64,000 nt of DNA, from assembly GCA_947650365.1 (NCBI GenBank), contig OX393551.1:64345644-64409643 (forward strand). Reading direction: 5' to 3'. Source of the DNA: Chamaelirium japonicum (lineage: Eukaryota; Streptophyta; Magnoliopsida; Liliales; Melanthiaceae). Position 1 is the stretch's first letter. Every line of letters starts with the position of its first letter. Positions 39,901-51,900 of the stretch are shown one piece after another. Both the position numbers and the translations under genes were made by a program. The notes beneath the pieces were generated by a model, which did no database searches, was not told the origin of the DNA, and saw only the letters and a list, made by a program, of their open reading frames with translations.

Positions 39901-42900
39901 GTACATGCCGAGTGCAAGTGCATGCATTCCATTGCAATAACCAAGGGCCTTGAGCACATGAATGAGGGTTTGGGATGTTCATTCCTTAGATCCAACCTAA
40001 AGCACATTTATATAATATCCTTGGGTCGGTTTCTTTCTACATAAGGAAATAGAGTGCACCAATCAAAATAGGGGGTGTGTTTTTTCTTCCTCGACCTAAA
40101 CCCTAGCCTTCCCTTATCTCTTTCCCGACTTGGCCACACATCCTCAACCAAACCTTACTCTGTCTTGCTACGCCCCTCTCATCCAAACTATTTCCACACT
40201 CCCTGCGAACTCTACTTTTGCGCTTCAAAATTTCGAGCATCCACCTTAACCTCCTTTGCCAACCCCCCATGACTAGCTTCCACTGCTTTACATTCTTGTC
40301 CCTCTGTCAAACCCATTTCTAGACTGATACAGTGATACCTCCTTCTCTCGACCTAACGCCTTTTCCCTCCACCTCCACCTTCACCACTTCTATCCCAACA
40401 CTACCTCCCCAACCACTTTTAGGCTTCTCAAATTTTTGCTTCGTACTCCCCATGCCTCGCTCCTCCATGTCAATAAATGAGATTCACGATTATGGTAAGA
40501 CACGGTCTAATGGGATTATATAAAGGGGTGTTAATTTTAGAAATAATAATAGATACAAAAAAAATGCACAAAAGCATTAGACTAGTGAATTTAACAAGGA
40601 AAAGTATTCCTTTTCCCTTTATGCATAATTCGAATTTAGTTAACAAGAAAACTCTAAAATAACATCAACAAACACAAAAAGTCACTTCCTATCAAATTAT
40701 TAGTAACAACATCATGCTACCCTGAAGTTCTGCATAATAGATGGAAAATAACACACTAAATTGAATAAGCTATCCTTTGGAATTGATAATGGACTTTCAA
40801 AATCATCCGCCTTAACCTTTTTTTTATTAGGAGAGATCAAATATAACATTATACCCCCATCGCTGGAGTGGAAAAGGATGGAGAGATTAAAAAAATAAAA
40901 GGAAAGAGGATACAAAATCCTCAACTTCACCATTGGTGCCGCTCATAGATAGAAATAATCAAATCAGTCAACAAATTTATTTCTTTGTTCAAAAGCTATC
41001 ACTAAAATTTCATCATTCTACATAATTCTAGCAAACTCAAAATAACACTATTTAACTCTTAGATATACGTCAGGCACGTTTGGTTCCTTTGAAATTGTTG
41101 CACATGCATTTATTTGCACATGTGATATGTGCAAATAAAGTTTCACCTACATAAGTGTGTTTTCAATTGCACAATCATTACACAACTTTACAGTAAAAAG
41201 TAAACATGTACATTTGTTTGCACAGGTACACCCCTTAACCAAACAACTTCAATCTAAGTGCACATGTGCAACTAGAAAAACAAGTTAATTGCACAGGAAT
41301 CAAACGTGCCCTTAAAGTATACATTGTAAGGCTACAACATTTTCTAAACCTATTTAATAAAAACAAGCTTCAATGATTCTAAAACATTTCCATTTTCCTA
41401 TGAGCTTCCTATGAATACATAATACTATGGATAGATATTTATGCCCTAAGGAGCCCATTCTAACTCTTTTATTAGTTCCAAAATAACTACCAAATTAATC
41501 AAAAAATCACTTTCAAAACTTCTTTAATAAAAATAAGCAGGCTTCGATATTTCGAAAACATTTCTTATGAGTTTCCTATCAATACATAATATTATGGATA
41601 TATTTATGCCCTAAGGAGTAAGGAGCCCATTCAACTCTTTTATTGGTTCCCAAAAAAACTACCAAACTAATTAAAAAATAACGAGAAAACACAAATAATA
41701 TAGGGAATTGCTATTGGATGTTGTCAGGGCATTCATGGAGAATGTTGCTCTTATTTGTAGGGAAGCGTATCGATGTTTGTGTCTTATCATTACCCTCTTT
41801 TTATTAAGGATTGTCTTTTTTCATAAAATAATGAGACATTGGATAAGCCCATCAATGCATTCTTGGTGCTCAATGTGAGGAGCAAAGGTTTATCATGTTA
41901 AATAGTTGAATAGGTCACATAGGGTAATGACATATACAACAAGATTGGTGGTGAATATAATTAGCCAAGACGTGCCAACTACCAAGTATGATGGACATAG
42001 AAGACTCCACTAAGGGATTGGAGAAAATTTACAGCCTGTTTGGTTGCCTATAGTTGGAACCCACGGGTTACAACTCACGTGCGTTCAGCATTTCGCTCCC
42101 ATTTGGTTGGTTGTAGCTACTTGAAACCTTGAACAGAAACGGTTGGAACTCTAGATGACTATGTTGTTGTGTAAAAGAAATCGAGAGTTGGAACACATAC
42201 GTTTTCGGTGTGTTTTCCAACTCTTGCAATTGGAGCGGGCTTTCTCTCCTTGTTGACCGGTGAGCCGCCTTTGTTGACTCATGTCTTCCGCATTGCGTCA
42301 GTTTTAGGGTTTCAGCAATCCCTTCTTCTCCAACGTGGTGTCGACTGTTTCAGTCTTCTCCCTTCTCCTTCGTCGTGGTGTTGACTGTTCCAGCCTTCTC
42401 CCTTCTCCTTTGTCACAGTTCGTTGTTTCTCATCTGTCACAATATGGATCTACTCCTTTTGTTGATGCAATTGAGATCTTTGGTATGAAATTTCGTACGA
42501 TTTCTATAAAATTTGATTCTTTGAGGTGTTTGAAGCCTCCCCTCCCCTAATTGCTAAGGTTAAAGATAGAGTATTGTAGAGAGAATGATGCATCTAGAGA
42601 GAGAAAATTCAATCACTTGAAAAATGATAGTGAGAAAATCCAATCATTTTAGCAAATTTGACATAAATATTTACATATACAGATAGAGTATTGTAGGAGA
42701 ATGGTTTCTCTATAAAGAGAAAGTCTAGTCACTTGAACAAATTTGACTTTAATAAATGTAAACATCATATCAACTACATCCAACCAAACAACAGAGTTGC
42801 AACTCCACCATCAAAACTCCATGCAACTAAACATCAGAGTTGCAACTCCAGCATCAGAATTCAGAACTACATCCAAGCAAAGTAAACAGCAAGAGTTGCA

Positions 42901-45900
42901 ATTCAGCATTAGAACTCCCTGCAACCAAATATTATACTTTGTAATTAAGTACAACTGCATGCTTTCCAACCACATACATTAGAAATACATTTTGTAGTCA
43001 GAACTCCCTTGAATCAAACAGGGCGTTACGATGGGCTATCAACTTAATGGCAACCCTCCTATTGATTGGCTAGATTCCTCGAATACACCAATTGACAGTA
43101 CAAGAACTACCAAAAATAGTGAGAGCAAAGAAAAATTAATCACTAAATAAATAAGCATGCATGCACATATAAATAAAAAGTAAGAAAAACATTAATTGGG
43201 AAGCTAAATCATGTTTCTAGTCCATCGAATAGACTTATTGATGTGGGACAGTGTGTGTAACAGGGATTTCAAGATTCGTTGAGCGGCGACAGGATCGCCA
43301 GTTTGCTCCGAGCCGAAACAGGACAATTAATTTAAACAATCAATGTGGCGAATGTTTTAAGCAAAGCCGAGCCGGCACACAAATGGTATTCCAACGCTTA
43401 AATAGCTAAATAACATGTACCCGGTTATTAGCAAAGTTCTACGTGCAATATTAGGACAAGCAGCTAACAAGGTTAAACAGAATCACACGCCTCACATTTC
43501 ATAAGAAAAACAGCAGTTTATAGATAAAACCTAGGAGATTCGATTATTGGGGCTACCCTCGAATATTGACCGGGGGAAAAGGAAACTCACCTACTGAGGG
43601 TTGTGGGGGACCTCAGGGATCTCAACTGGTGGCGGGGTCGATGTCGATGCGGTGTCCTCGGGTTGGGCCGGGGCTTGAGCGAGGGCCTGGAGTGCTAGTA
43701 CGTTGGGATGTACGGGCGCGCCGGGATGCCACCGTTGATAGTTCTCCGAGATTCCCAGTCGTGCTTCCGCGTCTTTGGCGACGAGGTAGGTGATGCGCTC
43801 CACGTACTCCTTCACGCTCTCGCCGGCGCTGAACTGGAAGTCGAGGAAGGGAGACCGGATATCGAGGAATCCGTCTTCGTCGTCGATCAGGCCGTGATCA
43901 ACATCTGGATCCGCCATGCCGTCATACCGAGGGGGTGGAACGGTGGGATTCGGGTCGGATCGCAAGAGAGAAAAGGGAGGGGGAGGGGATCGGGAGGCAA
44001 GGGGAGGGGTTCGGTTGGTTGCAGGGAAGGGGAGGGGAGGGGAGGGGATGGGGTGAGGCCGGTCGGGTGGGAGTGGAGAGAGTGGCTCGGGGGCGGCGGC
44101 ACAGAGAGGTGGCCGGGGCCGGGGCTGGTTCGGGTGGTGGGGACGGGATCGGGCCGGTCGGATGGAAAGGAGAGGAGAGAAGGGACGGGATCGGGAGGGA
44201 GGGAGGTGCAAGGGGGGTTGGGGCCGGTCGGGATGGAGAGGAGAGGAGGGGAGGGAGGGGGTCGGGAGGGAGAGCGGCACAAGGGGGGAAGGTCGGGCCG
44301 GTCGGGTGGGAGACGAGAGGAAAGGAGGGAGGGGGTCGGGAGGGGGAGCGGCACAAGGGGGGAGGTTGGGGCCGGTCGGGTGGGAGAGGAGAGGAGGGAG
44401 GGGATCGGGAGGGAGGGCAGCACAGGCAGGGTCGGCCGGTCGGGTGGGAGAGGAGGAAAAAGATGAGGGCTAGGGTTTCACACACTAGCCTGATCCTAGG
44501 GTTTCACACGCCTAGGGTTTGGGTTTCACACACCTCACCCTGGTTTCTCTCAACACGCATGTGAAGGAAAACAAATTTTTATTATTCATTCCATCTGAAG
44601 GAAAAGATGACAGGCCTATAAATAGGCTTGCAACGACAGACGAAACAGCCCACTAATCGAGGTGGGACTAAAAGTACACAAGCCAAATAACAAAACAGAA
44701 AAAACAACAGCCAACATGGCTAGAACCACATGCTCAGATGTCGCCTCCTGCGCTGATACACTCGCCAGGGCCGAGGCTCGATGTCCCCATCATTCTCCCC
44801 AGATGGGAGAGAGCTCGACCCCGTCGAGTGAGGATCTGCAAAACTCTCGTACTGCTCCAAGGTGTCAGGATCCAACTGCTGAAGATCGCTGCGGTCAATC
44901 CAGGTGTCATCAGAGGCGGGTCTTCCCTTCCAACGGATCAGATACCGTCGGGTGCCACCGTCTTACTGGACACAATCTCATCATCCACAATTTTATCTAT
45001 TTTATCTGCTGCATAATTTGGGGGAATTTCTGAAAGTGGGGGTAGGGAGGGACTCTCAGAAAATGGGTCTTGGGAAGGCTCACCTATGAGAGGATTACTA
45101 GGGTTAAAATCAGGACCCTTGTAGGCCACTAGGTCCTCGATATTGAAGGTGGAACTGATGCCGAAATCTTCAGGGAGATCTATAACATAGGCATTGTCAT
45201 TCAGTTTCTTTAAGATTTGGAAAGGACCCGCACTGCGTGCATGCAGCTTTTTAACAGTTCCCGAGGGAAACCGTTCCGGACGGATCCGGACCATTACATA
45301 ATCGCCCACATTAAATGTTTTAAACCTTCTCCTGAGATCAGCTCGTAGCTTATAGGTAGCATTGCTCTGCTCAATCTTATCTTTGATTTCCCTGTGTAGT
45401 TCTTGGACATGCGATGCAAATGCGGATGCTGACTCAGAGACTCGATGATAGTTAGCCATGGGGATGGAGATCTATAGGCTGCCTAGGCTTAAAACCATGC
45501 ACAATTTCATGGGGACTCAAACCAGTGGTCATATTAACAGATGTATTGTATGCAAATTCAGCGATGAACAATTTTAGATCCCAAGTCCCAACATGCTCAC
45601 CTACCAAGGTGCGCAAAAGGTTTCCCAGACTTCGATTCACTACCTCGGTTTGGCCATCAGTTTGTGGGTGGAAAGCGGTAGAAAACTGGAGCTTAGTGCC
45701 CAACTTGTGCCACAGGATTTTCCAGAAAAAACTGGTGAACTTGACATCCCTGTCAGAAACAATGGTTTTGGGCAGGCCGTGCAATCTGACGATACCGTCG
45801 AAAAAAAATTAAGCAACCCTCGAAGCATCAGATGTCTTGGAGCAGGGCAAGAAATGGGCCATTTTGGAGAAACGATCCACGACGACCAGAATTGAGTCGT

Positions 45901-48900
45901 GTTTCCTTAGAGTCCTCGGAAGGCCTAGTACGAAGTCCATGCTGATATCTTGCCACGGACAATTTGGGACCGGTAAAGGAGTGTACAGGCCAGTGTTTTG
46001 CTTGTGCTGCTTGGCTAGCTGACAGGTGTGACATCTACCAACGTGCCTAGCAACATCGCGCTTCAGACTTGGCCAATAGAACCAGTATTCCACAGCTTTA
46101 ATCGTTTTCTCATTACCAAAATGTCCGACAAGACCTCCAGCGTGCAACTCCCATACGAGAAACTCACGTAAGGATGTTCGTGGGATGCACAACCTTCGTC
46201 CCCGGAACAGATACCCATCATGCATGAGATAGCCATCAACTTCGGACAGGGTCCCGTCTCTCAATAACGCATAGGTTTCACTAAAGTTGGGACATGACTC
46301 ATACTCGGCTTTTATCCTAGCAAACCCATCAACTGCCGTGGTTAATTTGGAAAGGATGAACGCGACGACTGAGCGCATCAGCGGCTTTATTTTCAACTCC
46401 CGCTTTGTGGCGCAGACTAAAAGTATAGTCCTGGAGGAATTCAACCCATCGACCATGTCGCGCATTCAGTCTCTTCTGGGAGTAAATATAACGGAGGGCC
46501 TCATGATCAGAAAAAATGGCGAATTCTTGCGGCAAGAGGTAATATCGCCAATGGCGAAGTGATTGAATCACCGCATAGTCGAGTGTCATTTAGCTTCTCG
46601 CTAAAGTAGGCGACCGGGTGGCCTTCCTGGGAAAGGACTCCACCTATCCCAAGCCCAGACGCGTCGCAAGCCACTTCGAAAACCTTAGAAAAATCAGGGA
46701 GACGCATGACAGGGGCCTCAACCATCCTTTTCTTTATTTCAATGAATGCTCTCGTGGCGGCACTAGACCAAGTGAATTCACCCTTCTTCAAACAGTCAGT
46801 CACTGGGGCCATGATGTACTGAACCCTTTAATGAACCGACGATAAAAGGTGGCTAGCCCATGGAAACTCCTGACATCACGAATAGTCTTGGGTTCGGGCC
46901 ACTCTTCGATAGCTTTGACCTTTTCGGGGTCCACAGAGACTCCCTCGATAGAAACAACAAATCCTAAGAATTGGACCTGGGTTGTGAGAAACGTGCACTT
47001 CTTCGGATTGGCGTACAGCTCTTCTTTTCTCAACACAGTACAGACTTGACGCAGGTGGTCTAAACGTTGCGCCCGAGATTGACTATAGATAAGTATGTCG
47101 TCAAAGTACACCACAAGGAATTTACCCATAAATGGTCGGAGTACTTGCGTCATAACTCTCATAAAGGTACTCGGGGCGTTAGTCAGCCCAAAGGGCATAA
47201 CCATCCACTCATATAGCCCATCCTTAGTCTTGAACGCAGTCTTCCACTCGTCGCCAGGACGGATACGAATTTGGTGATAGCCACTCTTCAGGTCGATCTT
47301 GGAGAAGATGGTAGCTCCGGACATCATATCCAGCATGTCGTCCAGTCGCGGGATAGGAAAACGGTACTTGACTGTTATTTTGTTGATGGCGCGACTATCG
47401 ACACACGTACGCCATGATCCGTCTTTCTTAGGCGTCAGCAGGGCGGGGACCGCACAAGGACTCATACTCTCCTTGATGAAACCCTTTTGTAGGAGTTCGT
47501 CAACCTGCCTCTTCAACTCCGCGTACTCAGTAGGGTTCATTCGATAATGTGGCAGGTTGGGAAGACTTGCCACAGGGTCCAAATCAATGGCATGCTGTAT
47601 GTCGCGCATCGGGGGCAGTTGGTCAGGGAGAACTTCAGGGAAAACGTCAGCAAACTCCCTAAGCACAGGGGTGACTTCGGGGGGAATCGACTGGCCGGAG
47701 TCCTTAGGGGTTTCTCTTGCTACTAGGATGATGATAGGAGCTCCCTTTTCTACCTCGTGACTCAGCTCTTTGGCACTGACAAAACTAACGCTCTTGGCTT
47801 TCTTTGCGGGGGCAGTCTTTTGCTCGGCTTGGGCACTCTTGGATGGGGAGGGGATCAACTTGACTTTCTTGCCCTAATGTTCAAACAGACACATGTTCGA
47901 GCGTCCGTAAATGAGGACATCGTTATCGAACAGCCAAGGTCTTCCCAAGATGACTTGGCCCACATCCATGGTCAGGACATCACACCAGATCTTGTCCTGG
48001 TAGATGTTGAAATTGATAGGCACTAGGCACCTCTGCTTGACCTCCATGGCAGTGGAGTTGATCCAAGACACTTGATAGGGACGAGGGTAGGGGACGACCT
48101 TGAGGCCAGGCTTGGAGATTACCGCGGATGACACGGCATTGATGCAACTACCACTGTCGATGATGACCTTACAGTTTTTATCCCCAATTTTGGTGAACGT
48201 GTGGAAAATAGCGGTGCACCTCCAGTCATCTTGATCCTTGGGTTGGGATAGTGCGCACCTAACAACTGACACGGTGGGGGACGACAACTGCCTAAGACAA
48301 CTCAGAATGGCACCGTCAGCATCGTCATCAAAATCTCCATCTTCTTCTTCTGCCTGGTAGATGAATTCTTCTTCTCCGGGCTCTACTGCTTCGATGGAAT
48401 TGCCATCGACAATGTTGACTCTGACAGGACTGGGGCAGTTGGCAGCTACGTGGCCATACCCTTGACATTTGTAACACTTTGTGAGAGGGTTGACTTTGGA
48501 GAAGTCTCGCTCGACACTCTTCCCTCAGGCGTCCCTCTCAAAATTCTTATTGGGAATGCTAGGCTTTGGCTGAGATGAGTTGGGGTAGGTTCGATTGGAA
48601 TTGCTAGGGGAGGGCCTGGCGGGATAACTCCTGGAGTCAGGATGCCTGTAGGCCTGACTGGACCTAGAGGCGTCAAGGTCTTGTACTAAAGCGTAGGCTC
48701 TTTCCAATTCCGCGACATCTCTGGCAAGGAGCTCATTCCTTAGGTCTTCCCTCAGACCAGACCGAAAACGGGAAAGGACTTGGACAGGCGTCTCGGTCCC
48801 AAGGACGTTGCAGCGAGTGAGGAACTCATCAAATTTGGCAACATAGTCCTTAGCCGATTTGCTACCTTGGGTAAATTGGTGCCATTGGTCTAACAGTCGT

Positions 48901-51900
48901 GCCTGATACGATGGTGGCACATACTTACCCTTCAGCTCATTCTTCATGGCGACCAAAGTATCAATAGGGTCCTGGGTTCGCGCAACTCTCAAAGCTTCCA
49001 CGTTGGTCCAGTATTGGCTCGCGGGTCCGCTGAGCTTCATGGATGAAAAGCGGACCTTCCTAACCTCAGTTAACGGGTACCACATGAAATACCGATCCAT
49101 GGACTGGAGCCAGTCCAAGAAAAACTGGGGATCATGTCTACCATCAAAAGACGGTACCTCTAACCGAATACTTCGAAGGTACTGATCATCGGGGTCCTGA
49201 TTGTTTTGCCAGTTGGCCGGGTGCCCTTGAGGGGGATTGGGAAACTCGACATGCGGATCGGTCCGCGCTTGTTCCATCCGGTCTAACCAGGCATTGGTGT
49301 CGCGCTGATATGCGGCACGATTTTGGTTCATGGCGGTTATACCTTGGGTCAACTCAGCGAGTGCTCTAGTCAAGGCCTCGGTATCCATATTGTAATTGTC
49401 CGACTCGCTAGACTCTCCTAACAGATATGGCCTACCCCTACGGGTTGGCATGCAATGACAACACACAAGATGATGCTAATATTGATTTTTTTTTTTTTTT
49501 GACTTAATGCATAAGAACTAAAATGGATGCACGATGCATGATCAGGTGTTGAATGCGAATGATCTAGCTATAATGATGCAGTATGATCAGCATCATCAGA
49601 TCATCACCGCATCTTCGGTTCATCGTCAGAGACCATTATTTACAGTCGTTTTATTTTATGCTTGGAGGACATTACCCATATGGGATTTGTTCGTCGTTTA
49701 TTTCAGTTTTTGGCCATTTTTCTATGTTTTTGGCCTGATTTCAGCACTTAGTACTATTTGTGTTTTTGCCCAATTCATGGGGGATGTCCATGATCTCATC
49801 CGAGGGCTTTTCGGATTGAATCTGGGTCTTCTCGGGCGAGTTTCTACATGATATTAATAAAATTATGGGTATGTGTGTTTGCGGGGTACCGACGGACGAG
49901 ATTAGATCTCGAAACCGACGGTTAGATAGCAAAATAGCTCCATTTAGATGACGTAGCAAGTTATGGGCTTCAGTTAGGGATTAAATGGGCTTATCTTAAG
50001 CCCAATAGGTCTTCTATTGAGTTACCGCCCCCCCCCCCCTTTCTCTTTTCCCGTGAACCACCCGACCGGCTCCCTTGTCCGCGCGAAAACCGAGGCCCGG
50101 ACCCCTAGTCCGTCCCTCTCTTCTCTCTCTCTCTTCTCTCCCTTTTCCTTGCCTTTCTTAGCCCTTTGAATCCCCACCATCCTCCCTTATTCCCCTTTGA
50201 TCTTGGCCATCCAAACAGAAACCCTAATTCTACAAAAAGATGAAGAAAGAAGAAGAATTCAGTTCTTTGCTCATTGCTGAAATTTGTGCCTCTTCGTGAG
50301 TGCTTCCGGGCGAGACGCGTGTCCCCGATCCTCGCCGCATCCGCGACTTGCCTTGTGAAGGCCTCGGTGTTGTTCTTCCGAAGGTTCCGGCTTCTCCCGA
50401 TGTCCGGCCTTGCTCCGTGTGCGGGATCATCGGCGCATCCTCGCAATCGACCCACGGCGGAAAACCCCAGGCAGTATCTATCTTTTACTTTATTTCCCAT
50501 CGCATCCGCATCGTTTTCATTTGTTTCCATTGCCTCCGCTCCGCATTGCAGTCGTCATCTTCCCTTTCATCGCTAGTTGAAGTCCTAACATATGCCTATT
50601 CATTAGTTTTGCTATCTATAGTCTGTCGGTAACCCTAGCAAGCATATCTAACCTATTTTTAGTGAAAAATCTGATGCAAACCTATTGTTAAATTTCCATA
50701 TCTATTGCTGCGATTGAATCTGTTATTTGCTGAAATTAGTTTTGTGATAACATTGCGTTCTTTATTGTTCAATCTGAAACCTGCTTTGTGTTGATTGCGT
50801 AGACTTTTAGTCCTGCGCGAGATAACTTATATTTGCTGTCCTTTTGAGTTATACAGTGCTATATTGATCACTAAATTTTAGTTATTGACCAAAGGGAACC
50901 CTAAAAGGGTTTAAGATTGTAGTGCACCTTATCGGCGCCTGCATCATATAACCATGCTCTGATACCAAAAATGATGTGGGACAGTGTGTGTAACAGGGAT
51001 TTCAAGATTCGTTAAGCGGTGACAGGATCGCTAGTTTGCTCCGAGCCGAAACAGGACAATTAATTTAAACAATCAATGTGGCGAATGTTTTAAGCAAAGC
51101 CGAGCCGGCACACAAACGGTATTCCAACGCTTAAATAGCTAAATAACATGTACCCGGTTATTAGCAAAGTTCTACGTGCAATATTAGGACTAGCGGCTAA
51201 CAAGGTTAAACAGAATCACACGCCTCATATTTTATGGGAAAAACAGCAGTTTATAGATAAAACCTAGGAGATTCGATTATTGGGGCTACCCTCGAATATT
51301 GACCGGGGGAAAAGGAAACTCACCTACTGAGGGTTGTGGGGGACCTCAGGGATCTCAACTGGTGGCGGGGTCGATGTCGATGCGGTGTCCTCGGGTTGGG
51401 CCGGGGCTTGAGCGAGGGCCTGGAGTGCTAGTACGTTGGGATGTACGGGCGCGCCGGGATGCCACCGTTGATGTTTCTCCGAGATTCCCAGCCGTGCTTC
51501 TACGTCTTTGACGACGAGGTAGGTGATGCGCTCCACGTACTCCTTCACGCTCTCGCCGGCGCTGAACTGGAAGTCGAGGAAGGGAGACCGGATATCGAGG
51601 AATCCGTCTTCGTCGTCGATCAGGCTGTGATCAACATCTGGATCCGTCATGCCGTCATACCGAGGGGGTGGAACGGTGGGATTCGGGTCGGATCGCAAGA
51701 GAGAAAAGGGAGGGGGAGGGGATCGGGAGGCAAGGGGAGGGGGGTTCGGTTGGTTGCAGGGAAGGGGAGGGGATGGGATGGGGTGAGGCCGGTCGGGTGG
51801 GAGTGGAGGCAGGGGCTCGGGGGCGACGGCACAGAGAGGTGGCCGGGGCCGGGGCTGGTTTGGGTGGTGGGGACGGGATCGGGCAGGTCGGATGGAGAGG

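Larger units (their letters stand above)
38951..41071. other. Intron 1 spacer
   Basis: Degenerate repeats of a GATGCATGTGAAcaATT motif at 38990-39250, a 28-bp duplication at 39583-39638, a TGCCAG hexanucleotide run at 39740-39768 and CT-rich DNA at 40060-40460. A 93-codon minus-strand frame (39982-39701) has no convincing family. Confidence 0.45.

Noticed and set aside
39701..39982. 93-codon minus-strand frame, first considered as a PPR fragment
   Set aside because: No repeated PPR motif and part of it is the TGCCAG hexanucleotide run.
43591..44485. Long frames (up to about 250 codons) on both strands in the chromovirus LTRs, repeated at 51324-52220
   Set aside because: Compositional, from purine-rich GGGAGGGG repeats. 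One minus frame includes a gag-like phrase ([21 protein letters not shown]) but runs into pure proline/serine repeats; as LTR sequence it is not called as a gene.
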